A stretch of 64,000 nucleotides of DNA from Apostichopus japonicus. Lineage: Eukaryota > Echinodermata > Holothuroidea > Aspidochirotida > Stichopodidae. Below the pieces are notes generated by a model. It had not been told where the DNA came from. It worked only from the letters and a program-made list of their open reading frames with translations, and ran no database searches. This document shows positions 1 through 10,500 of this stretch, piece by piece (position 1 is the first letter of the stretch; each line of letters begins with the position of its first letter). The translations under genes were made by a program, and so were the position numbers. Location: contig NC_092575.1 of NCBI RefSeq assembly GCF_037975245.1, positions 4,583,501-4,647,500 of the forward strand, in the 5' to 3' direction.

Positions 1-656
1 TCCTCTCGGCCAAAATCTAAATGTCTTAATTCATTTGGTCCAGTGATGTTATTCGATAAAATAAGTTGAAATTGAAAGTTATGTAAGAAATAATGATATT
101 AAACATAACGCCAAACATCTGCAATGACTTCATATACTTAGTGTGTTATGAATGCGCCATATTATCAGTTTCTTTATAATAGCACGCAACAAAAAAAAAA
201 GCGCATAAAAACGCACTTTGGGTTTAATTACATTTTGAAATTTATAATTACATCAGCAATGTGGGAAATCAAAATATAATTATAAATACCAACTAAACGT
301 TTCGTACATAGGAGGTATGAGCCGTGGAAACATGACCCCCTTGACCCCCTTAGACGGATGAGCATGATTACCTAAGTGTACTACTTATCTTTAGGGGGTT
401 AACTTTATATTTTAAGTTAACAAAGATTCAGATAGTTCCCAATTGGGAATGAGGGTACTGGCGAGGTCGATTGGGTGAGAAATGATGCGATGGAATCTCA
501 GTAGGGAGCAGGGGGAGGGGGTGGGAACGATTACCAGGTCCCCTGGTTGTATCTTTCGTGAGGCTTCTCCCTGCACATAAGTCAGGGGCGTCGGACCCGT
601 AGAACATGCATGCACAAAGGGGATCTCGCCCTACCTTTAATTTTAAAAAAAGACTC

Positions 657-750
657 AATAAAAGTGCCCCTTTTTATGCTATAAATACGAAGTGCCTCTT
701 AGTTGATAAAACAAAGCACCCCTTTTTCCTAATAAGAAAAGTGACCTCTT
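657..750 (+). repeat. short degenerate tandem repeat
   Basis: Three to four imperfect copies of a unit of about 25-30 bp centred on AAGTGCCCCTTTTT are visible (657, 690, 713 and 738 approximately). Function is unknown. Confidence 0.35.
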
Positions 751-876
751 GTGAGTTAGCTTCTTGATTCATGTGCAATTTGTACACAATCTACGTTCAT
801 GACTTTTCTCGCCAAGCACATTCTTCCTTTTATTTCCTTTCATACGGTAAACGTGGTTATGTTAAGCGGTGTATCG

Positions 877-960
877 ATGTCTAAGGCCGGTAATGGCGAA
901 GCTGGTGTGATGATCGAACTTCGCCAAGAAACCCAGAAATTTGAAGACAAAGAAACATAG
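877..960 (+). CDS. doubtful 27-codon ORF
   Basis: ATG at 877 opens 27 codons beginning MSKAGNGEAGVMIELRQE and closing at TAG 958-960. The composition is more protein-like than the surrounding AT-rich DNA. No family is recognised, no splice donor precedes the stop, and a frame this short can occur by chance. It is kept only because its codon use stands out. Confidence 0.12.
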   Translation: MSKAGNGEAGVMIELRQETQKFEDKET

Positions 961-1907
961 ATATAGGGAAATAAGTTGAGAAATCTCACAATTTGCTTTG
1001 GTACACTGCTCGCCGTCCACCCTCCCAGGTGATAAAGTACATCATTAATGTTATTTGTACTTGGAAATGCGTGTTTTTGTTCGGAATATATTTTTTTCCT
1101 AATAATCTTTACCTTGCATTGCGCGTGAGCATTTCTTGTTTTCTAGCGATGTTGTCTTACGCATCGCGATTTCCGTAGTAGGAACGGTTTCGGTATCAAT
1201 CGACATTCAAACACTTTATCAGGATTTTGGTTCGGAAAATTTCGAATGTACCTGGCAATATCAGAATATACTGACATCCTAAAGACGGCTCAACTCAAAA
1301 ACAGTATGTTTTTTCTTCATGTTTACTCTACTATGATATGCTTCTCAAAGTGGGAGGGGTGGGGCAGGGCATTGTAACTGACATGGCGTCTGGGTATCAT
1401 AGTGCTTTCATAGCCATGTTAAGTTTGTGTATTGAACGAGACGTTTACGTCAGTACTGTCTGTATTGGGATGCAGGTTTATTAATGAAAGTTGGGTGACC
1501 AGAAAGGAGGACAGACTTGAACAGTTTGGGGGGGGGGGGGGAGGTGAAGAGGCATGTCACTGATCCCCCCCTCTACCCCGCCCAAGACATACTCATTATG
1601 GATAGAATCATCATGGAAACAGACTTACAGAAAAAAAATATGTCTCTTATTATATTTTTGCACATTGATAGGCATATTTTTGTATCTACACAATCATAAT
1701 TGCACATATATCCACCCACCGCTACAAAACAGACTTTTAACACTCTCATTTATACATCAAAGACCTTTTTTTTTTTCATAACTAAGTACTGTCGTTATAA
1801 TAGGCAAACAACCACGAGAGGAATATCTACACACCTATTTTGAAGAAATTTCTCTTTTAAATTGATTTCTCAGCTTTACTCAGTACAGTACTCAAATCTC
1901 AAAATAT

Positions 1908-2434
1908 ATGGAAACCTTAAGGTGCCATCAAATGTTACACTATCTTTTTCTGCAAGTTTGTCGTGTTGTTTGCTACTAACTCTTGAAATGATCACATTCT
2001 GTTTGCAAGCGTAACCTAATTCATCGTGTCGTCGCAAATTGTTGTTTCACAAGATTTATTAAATGATAGATTTATCATCTCGCTGCAAATTGTTGAAATG
2101 ATAACATTTCTTACAATGGGCATAGTTCCTCATCTTTTTTGCAATATGTTTAATTGATGAAAAAATATTAAAGTGATCAATTGATTAATTTGCTGCAAAT
2201 TGCAAAAAATCATCGACATTTGATAAATAATAATCTTGTCATTTTGCAACATAATGTTGAATTCTTCAATTAAATAGATTTCATGAATTTGTCATTTTGA
2301 AACAAAATTTTTTTTTGGGGGGGGGGCGGGAAAATTGTTACATATTAACCAAACACCTAATCATCTTTTTGAAAATTGCTACAAACCATTTACAAAGATA
2401 TCTTAACATTTTGACGGCACCTTAATGTTTCCAT
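1908..2434. mobile_element. MITE-like element with terminal inverted repeats
   Basis: The left end (1908-1937) and the reverse complement of the right end (2404-2434) share ATGGAAAC, TTAAGGTGCC and TCAAA, with only a few differences over about 30 bases. The interior (about 465 bp) is AT-rich, has no open frame, and consists of six to eight degenerate copies of a subrepeat of about 55 bp built on TCATCTTTTTGCAAATTGTTG. Terminal inverted repeats without coding capacity suggest a non-autonomous DNA transposon. A target-site duplication is not clear. Confidence 0.5.
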
Positions 2435-4034
2435 ACGGATATAAAATATTAAAGATCTCTGTCACTCTGTAGTTCTTTATTTAAAGTAAAAAAACTAATT
2501 TTTTTATTTTGAATATTTTAACTATAATTTATACAACTAACACACAAAGGCAGTGTTTAATTCTATGAGTCTTCAACACAATATCAACAAAAACACACAA
2601 TCTCTTTCGATGATGATACCCCTTAGCCATTGACCTCCTTTAAAAATTATCACAACTGCCCCCCACCCACCTCCCCCCCAAAACATTTACATTTTAGCAA
2701 ACACGAAACAAACATTTGCCAAATACTTTGCATAAATTACTTTGTTGGATGTTCTGACACTTACTAAGTCGTCAGTACTGCCCCCAATTAGGCCCGCTAA
2801 AAATCTGCTAAAAGTTTTCAAAAGTACTTATCCTGATGGTTCGTTTTCTCCAAATTATTCCCGAGACATTGAGCGTGTGTTCAGTTTTAGACATCTAAAT
2901 GTCTCTCGGAGAGTCAAATTACTTCGAGGGTGGCACTGAAAAATTCTTTGTTGAAATCTTAGTGCCGGTGACCATCCTTTGACTGTCTAGCATATTAAGA
3001 GGCTAGGTAATGAGTAAGAATCTCTGTACATAGAGGCAAGGCATACTGTATCCCCACTTAGCATTACAAACAGCCCAGACAGGGTGAAGGGTTTGATAAG
3101 ACCATTAGTGATAGGTGTTCCTCCACCTCCACCACTTTCACGCACGCTCTAACACGGGGGCGCCACAACGCTTTGCCAATCGTTATTTCCGATGACCTTT
3201 AGCAAAATTTTGAGTAAAAAAAGAGACTAAATTGTCTCTCCTCCAAATAACAAACACAGGCTTATTTGTAATTCAAGACTTTAACCAAAAAAAGTCTCTT
3301 GAATTGCCCAATTAAATAATGCATTTTACAGCACCAATTAATGAAAACCACCATCATTAAAGCTTTAGAGAAATATAGAAGTACCTGCTGAAAAAAATAT
3401 TTCAGACACAAAATAACAAAAGAGTATACTCCCCTGCCCCTCCCCTTACTCTTCCTCCGGGGTACAACGTATTTCTCAATATGCATTCTACAGGTCTTCA
3501 AAATAAAATAAAAAATATTCAATACCAGTAAGTTACATCTCAGCAATGTTGCATGCTGGGAAAACAAAAGTAAACCCAAAATGAGAAATTCTTGCTATTT
3601 CTGATTTCAGGAATAACACATTTGCTGCCGATAGCTGAATGGTCAATTTTCAATTAACAAGTTGCAATTTACTTGTTTGCTAAAACAGCCAAACCATTAA
3701 CATGAAAATCTAGGATCAAATCTGTGATGATGTTATAATATTTCTTATGGTCATTTTTCCTAAAATCATCATGCCTCTCATATTTCTGTGGTTTATTAAC
3801 AAGATGTCTACAAGGTGTAACCTTCTTAGAGGTCCCCACAGAAATACAAAACCCAGAAAATTCTGCTTACAACACACATGTTAATGTTACCCATCTTTCA
3901 GAAAATGTTGAAGACAAAATTTTAAACACATACTGAAATATTAAGGCTTTCATTGGTCAGTTCTCTACTCTCATCGATATAAATATGTCTATGACCCACG
4001 CTTGGCCCCACACGGTCCAATATATACCCAAAAT

Positions 4035-4310
4035 GGAACCATTTTGTGCTTCTTTATTTCTTTAATATTCTGTTCATATAATGTATGACCCTAAATGAGT
4101 TACTCCTTTCTCCTCCTAAGACCATGTTTTCTTCATAAACTTCAAAAACAGAATGAATACCAGACCAGCTGAGTATATGCACATGTTTCACCTCTCCCTC
4201 CAGAAGAGCATCAGCAAAAGTCCTCCTTGAAACCCACTCTAAAGCGAGACACATCAACCAACTGGACCCCCCCCCCACCGTTGTACGGAATAATGGAGCA
4301 CACCCCGCTC
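4035..4310 (-). other. SYNRG: SYNRG 3' untranslated region (approximate end)
   Basis: Sequence after the stop codon. It contains a long G-run on the sense strand (complement of 4267-4276) and ends near a canonical poly(A) signal. The 3' end is estimated at about 20 bases beyond the signal; the true cleavage site is not visible. Confidence 0.5.
4053..4058 (-). terminator. poly(A) signal AATAAA for SYNRG
   Basis: The plus strand reads TTTATT, so the gene strand has AATAAA about 255 bases after the stop codon. It is the first perfect signal I found downstream of the stop. Confidence 0.55.
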
Positions 4311-4550
4311 TCAGAGTAACGCTTCCAACGGTAGAGCTGGTAGGATGGAATCTACCATGTTGACCCAAAGGTTTGCACAGGTCGTGTGATACTGTCTACC
4401 CCCGTAATTCAGCTTCAACGAATCTTCCGACCTGTCAAAAGCCTTGCTTCTGGCGTCGACGTTCAACAGGCAGACGCCGCAGGCTCTTTCTTGGTTCTCC
4501 GGTTCCGGTCGAAGGGTGGCGGTTTTGAAGACGAAGGAACCGTTGTCGAT
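4311..4550 (-). CDS. SYNRG: SYNRG terminal coding exon with CxxC/HxxC motif
   Basis: This is the last coding exon, 79 codons plus TGA (4311-4313). The acceptor is ctctcttgtccag, phase 0. It encodes SFVFKTATLRP, then ACGVCLLNVDARSKAF (Cys 24 and 27 of the exon), NYGGRQYHTTCANLWVN (His 55, Cys 58), and a hydrophobic end PALPLEALL. The spacing CxxC-27-HxxC suggests a small zinc-binding fold, which is inference. The segment is strongly conserved with vertebrate gamma-synergin to the last residues, which fixes the gene's identity and its stop codon. Confidence 0.93.
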   Translation of the reverse strand: MDNGSFVFKTATLRPEPENQERACGVCLLNVDARSKAFDRSEDSLKLNYGGRQYHTTCANLWVNMVDSILPALPLEALL

Positions 4551-7500
4551 CTGGACAAGAGAGCGAAGGCAAAAATAACGACACCTCCTTTTGATTCATT
4601 TACAAAACTTGAAGAATTAAAGAAAAGGAAAATGAAGGCAGCCGGGAGTTGGCGACCGCTAAAAGTTTTTATACGCACTTCACAAATGATGGGTACATCT
4701 TGAAATTATATTAGCTTTTTGTTCAGGTGAAATAAGTTGTATCTTAGGGCCTCCAAAATGCAAAATATAATATTAAAACTTGAAGGTATATCAAAAAGGG
4801 AGGGAGGGGGAAGTGCAGGTGGGTAAGTTTTATTTCACAACTAATGAATATGCATGACATACAATACCTGTAAAGGAGTCGCAGACAAAAATGCAGACAA
4901 GTTCGTCCATGTCTTCTCAATCTCGTCATTCAGTTTCACCAGGATGTCCGTTTCCACTCCTGCGGAGATTGAATTCAAACCCATCAAGACACTATCGTAA
5001 TTTGTGGTAATTTAGCTACATGTATTAAGACTGGTGTGTGACATTGGTGGTATGAACTGGAAAGCTAGCTTCAAGTTTCACCACTTTACAAAGTAACCGG
5101 AATGCAAAAATGCATTGTGGTTTCGATGATGTAACATGAGCAGTTATCTTCATGAATCTGATGTAATGTATAGTGAGGGTGTACAATGTATACTTGATCT
5201 TAGTAATACAGTGCCTTCAATATGTACATTATCACACTCTGTATTTTCTGTATGAGCATTATCACACTGTACTTTCCATATTACTTTATGACACTGTGTA
5301 TTGTCTATATGTAGAGTATCACTGTATTGTCTATACATACATTATCACACTGCATGTGCATTGTCTATACCTAGATTATCACCCTATGCATTGTCGATAC
5401 GTACATTATCACATTGTGCATTGTCTACATGTACATTCTCACACTGTATTCATTATATGTGCATTATGACACTGTGTCCATATGTAGACTATCACACTGT
5501 GTTGTCTTTACATACATTATCACACACTGTATTGTCTATACGTACATTATCACAGTTATTTTCTATATGTACATTATCACACTGTGTATTGTCTATATGT
5601 CCATTATCACACTGTATCGTCTATACGTACATTATCACACTGTATTGTCTATAAGTACATTATCACATTGTGCATTGTCTACATGTACATTATCACACTG
5701 TGTATATTCTATGTTACATTATGACACTGTGTATTGTCTATATGTAGACTATCACACTGTATTGTCTTTACATACATTATCACGCTGTGCATTTGCTAAT
5801 TATCACCAACATACTGTATCTTTAACTTCTATGGTTACTAATCATTCTACCAATCATAAGGTGATGCCTACCTCTGGCTTTGATGGATGCAAACACTCGA
5901 CAAGCTACCCTGTATATTTCTACAATTGCTGTTGGAAAAATGGGAAAAAAGAAAGAAAAAAATGAGGCATTCATATTCACTTTTAATCTGCCTTCAAAAA
6001 TAATCCACTTAATCCTTTTACTTATATTGGAAGATGAACTACAGATGGAGACCATGTCATCACACATTAAGAAACATGTCATTCTGCATTAATGTATAAA
6101 TTTGACATATAAAAACTACTGGTCCAACCATCCAACTATTGACCACTTCAAGACACCTATAAAACACACTCTCAGCAAGTAAGACTCTCAAGTATGCTCA
6201 TGTCACAACCATGTCATCAATCATTAAGAAACATGTCCTTCTACGTGAATGCGTCAATCTGATATATGGGTCCTTTCACAAAGCTAGTGGTCCAACCATC
6301 CAACTACTGACGACTTCGAAACACCTTATTAAACACATTCTCAGCTGGTAAGGCACTTATAGCCTGCTTTTGGCAAATCCTATTAGTACAATTATAGCTT
6401 TAGAGTCACTAACACCTTCCAAAATTGACTCTGTTATCCATAGGACAAAATCCGGTCGTTTCCACGAGTAATAAGAGACACATCGAAAATGTTCTAAACA
6501 ATTTGACACCCCCCTCCCCACCTTACTTACAAAATGACCCATAATCGAAACAATATTCAAGGTTTGATTTACTATATTTTCTGTTTAATGTGTCAGTTGC
6601 ACCTGGCAGGCCATGTAGAATGGCTTCTTTTTCATCATCTTACCTTGAAAGTAGTTACTCCCAGACCTAGACGAGGTGACTTGCTTGCACACTGACGAGG
6701 AGCTGATGTTGTTTAAGACGTCGTTGGCGACTTTTATGGCCGAGTGGCAACTTGTGAGACAGCGTTCCCACGCTGAAACATGACGATTATCATCCTTTTG
6801 GGTTAAAAAAAAAACAAGAATGATGCCAAACAGGTGAACAGTTCGATTTAAAAGCAATTCCGAGAATTTTTTGACGAATATAACGACAAAAAGACAATGA
6901 AAAAGTTTGATACCCTTCAGAGTAACCCACCATTTTGTCTCCGGCGACCTCCGAGTATCTGTCACCTCCTATGATGGCTTCTGAAGCCAATAGGAGGGGA
7001 GGACCCTCTAAGCCAGGGTGGATCGGAGGCGGTTTGGATCCTAACGAGAAGAGGGGGAAAAATGAAACAAGAATTGGAAAAATTGGTAAAAAGTTTCGAA
7101 TTTCTCATTTACATTTTGAGCTCTCAATATTGGGCAATTCTTACAATATAAATATGACTTTGCCAAAAATGATTTAAGAGTAAGATATTAATTGTATTGT
7201 TTGTCAGTTGCTGTGTAAATGTGCTATCACAGAGACACCCAAATATCCATATCTAGGCTCGCAAATATATCCATAGGATATGTTCTTGTTAGTGAAGGAT
7301 ACGTACAAAGGAAATGTGTTAGTCTGTTCATGGCAATGCATTTGCCTCCGGATATACCCTCAATTTCAAAATATAAGCCGGTGACAATAAAGTTGGCAAG
7401 CAAAACAAATGCAATGAATTCACTACTCAATATTCATAAGTGAAATGACTCTTCATTATAGAAAATGAATAGTCATTACAGGTTATAAGTAAAGAGATAT

Positions 7501-10500
7501 TTCAAAACATGATCCATATCCTAGTCATAAAATGAAACATTTTTTTTCTTTGGCAGAGCTGATTTTAAGAAATTTGTAAGTTTGTCTCAGATAACTTGGA
7601 CTTTATGTAAGGTTGTTCAAATAGCAAAACTGGGCGTCCAACAAGACTGAAGAAGAAGGAAAACCTATGACAGAAATGGTTCCTTTATTTGTTGTGAATA
7701 AACGACCTTGGTTTAATATCAAGCAAGAGATTGATAAAGTCATCTCAGACCACATACCAGTCCTTAAAAAAAAAAAAAATTGATTCATATCAAAAAGGAA
7801 AAAAAACAAACCATTTCCAATAGATAGACTGAAGTTATCTGATGGCGCTCCCAAAGATGAAACAAAGTTCGTGCTCCCCAACTCAGGGACACCTCCAGTA
7901 AAGTTGTCCTCTGAATCAAGTGTCAAGGTATCTGTGGAACCTTGCGATGATGGTTCCACTGCGTGAAAATCACCAAAATCGTCATCTTCTTCTTCTCTCT
8001 GGTCCGAACTGAGCCGGAGGTCTTTGAACGCGTCGTACTTATCCGGACCGCCCGAGGACGTCGGCGGGACGCTCTCAAATGAACCAAAATCATCCAGCCC
8101 TTGCTTTGTCGACGGCGCGGGAAAGGTGAGAGAGTGTGGCAGCGTGGCCCCCCCGCTTTTCATACTGATGGAGGAATCTCCAAACAAGATGGCGTCTGGT
8201 CTGCCAGACTGATTACCTCCGTCCCTCGGACCGACGAAATCTCCAAAAGACTCCTCATCGATGACGTTCGCCGAAGCAAACAGGCTGCCGGGAATGTTCG
8301 TCCCCCGTGGGTCGCTCTGATTTAGGAACTCCGGCGGGATGGACGCCACTTGGAAATTAGAGAACGGCTCCTCGTCGTCAGATTCGGAGACCATCCCTCT
8401 CAAGGCGCTGCCCCCTTCATCATCGTCCGAGTCTTCCAGGGTCTGGGACGGAGTGACGTCGCTGACGAAGATATCCCCGCCCGACGGTTGCTCCAATATC
8501 TTGAACACAGAATATTTATCCCCGTTCGTCGTCGGCTCAGACATGAGGCTCGGCTCGGAGGACGCATGTTGGAAGGTCGCCCACTGATCGCCGCCACTAC
8601 TGGTCGTAGCCGGAGCTTGGAAATCGCCGAAGGAAGACTCCTTCGTACTCGTCGCCGGCTGGGCAGCTCGGTGGGAGCTGAAGTCGCCGAATTCGAGGTC
8701 CACGTCAGTGTTTGTCTGGCTGAGGGCGTGAAGATTCGGGGAAGTCGCGGATTTGGTCGGTCCGTAAAACGGCAGGTTGAAAGACGGCACAGCAGCCATC
8801 GGATCCGGAATCTTGGCGAAAGGAGTCGAGTCTTTCGAGGCTTGCGTGTCTCTAGAACTTTGAAAGTCCGCAAACTCTTCTTCTAGAGAATTTGACGGCT
8901 GCGCCTCAGGCTGATGGCTCTTAAATTCGGAGAGATGAATACGCTCCTCGCCAGTATGGTCTAAGTGTAGGAGAGTAATAGAAGGAGCAAGGTAGTTTAT
9001 GTTACTGCAATCTAATATGAATTACATCAAGACAAAGCAAAGACATTGATTTAAAGGCAATTTGCAAATTTGCAAATTTTCCACTTTTACAGCAATTAAG
9101 AGACTCACCATATGGTTCAACATCACGAAACGCAACGTTAGATCTTTTTAAACAATTGCAAAGATATACATCAACAACTTAAAATAATTTTTTTTTTAAA
9201 TGAGTTGTTAAGCAATGATCACCATTTCTTTTGATAAATTAAACATCAAAGGATCACTGATGTGCTATTTGGGGGCGGGGGAGTTATTCAAGCTCACAAT
9301 TAACACTTGAATTATGCTTGCTTGAAAGTAAGACACTGTCAGTGATTTCACCTTAAACGCATCTTCATTGGGTTAGAAATACAAGTCAAAGGGACATATA
9401 ATTATTGGCAAGACATGATTGATACTGGAAGTGAGGGTTAGGGTTGCAGTGGTTTTCTTGGGAAGAGGGTGGGTGGGAAGAGGGTTGAAAATGCAATCAG
9501 AATATTTAAAAACAAACCATGTTCATATTCTTTCCTGAAAAAATGACATTTTTAGGTTCAAACTGATGATCATTCCCTATGATACTATCCTCATTCTTTC
9601 CTCAATTTCCTCAACTATTCAGCTCCCTCCACCTCCCCCCCCCCCCCCCACCAACTTCCCTATCCCATCTCCACTTTCATACTTTGCTATATTGTACGAC
9701 ATTTAGTGTCAGACTCAGTGCACAAGCAATAACCTGCCTCCAGGGGCAAAATAGAGATGATCGATCAATAAGTCAATCAATTCATAATCAATAATGCTTA
9801 AAATTGATAGAATCAAGATTAGATTAACTTGTAACTAGACATTAAACAGTAATGCTTTGCCACACACACATACACATATCACCGATGAATACCGTGCATT
9901 ATATCGGTAATTCAAAATTAGATTGTTTCAACCTGAAAGATTAATTTAACACACACACTCAAGTATGCATCAATCTCTCTCTAGTCTCTGTTTAATCTAG
10001 GAAATTACACATATTACCCTATCTATCCGAACGGGACATATTTTATTGCCATCTTAAACCTCTGAAGCTCAATAATTTGTGTTTACCTACTGAGGACAGA
10101 AACTATGAGCTTTGAGTGGCTCAATCTATCTTCATATCAATATTAACACATTAAGTATAAATTACATCATTCATAAAATTGACCACATCATCCACACACA
10201 CCCTCCCACCCCTTACCCCCATCCCCCCACCCTCACCGATGGCATTCTACTTACATAAAAAGAATATCACACATGGCTGCCCTGGAAATCTATTTCATGA
10301 CTTACGACCATCATGGCCGTCTAGGATAATTTGCATCTAATTTGCATCTAGGATAATTTGCATTTTGGAGACCTGTATAGAAGCCATTGCATTGAGTTTC
10401 ATGTGGTAGTAACATATTAGACAATTTAAAGTGTCTTTCATGGTGCAGAAATACTGTCATCCAAGAGGTGGCATTGCAGTATTATTAAAGCAATTTGCAT

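Larger units (their letters stand above)
1..4034. other. non-coding flank downstream of SYNRG
   Basis: No gene could be supported on either strand. The content is AT-rich with C- and G-homopolymer runs (for example G at about 1529-1541), a short degenerate repeat near 657-750, and the MITE-like element at 1908-2434. The many short open frames show no family resemblance. Confidence 0.5.

Noticed and set aside
3262-3579. Minus-strand ORF of 105 codons downstream of SYNRG
   Set aside because: AT-rich composition, no recognised domain, no splice or conservation support.
5216-5806. CRISPR-like regular repeats
   Set aside because: No constant repeat with unique spacers; the whole period is degenerate repeat, and the genome is metazoan.
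5173-5965. Plus-strand ORFs of 98-183 codons rich in Tyr, His and Cys
   Set aside because: They are translations of the 29-bp minisatellite, open in several frames, and run over the true SYNRG microexon on the other strand.
7603-7811. Continuation of the SYNRG frame past position 7812
   Set aside because: The translation becomes a Phe-rich low-complexity run after a good GT donor, and only the spliced form keeps phase with the conserved downstream exons.
8350-8886. Plus-strand ORF of 178 codons and minus-strand ORF 8400-8873 in a second frame
   Set aside because: Shadows of the large GC-rich SYNRG exon. The minus frame at 7812-8960 has the DFxDF motifs, splice sites and phase match.
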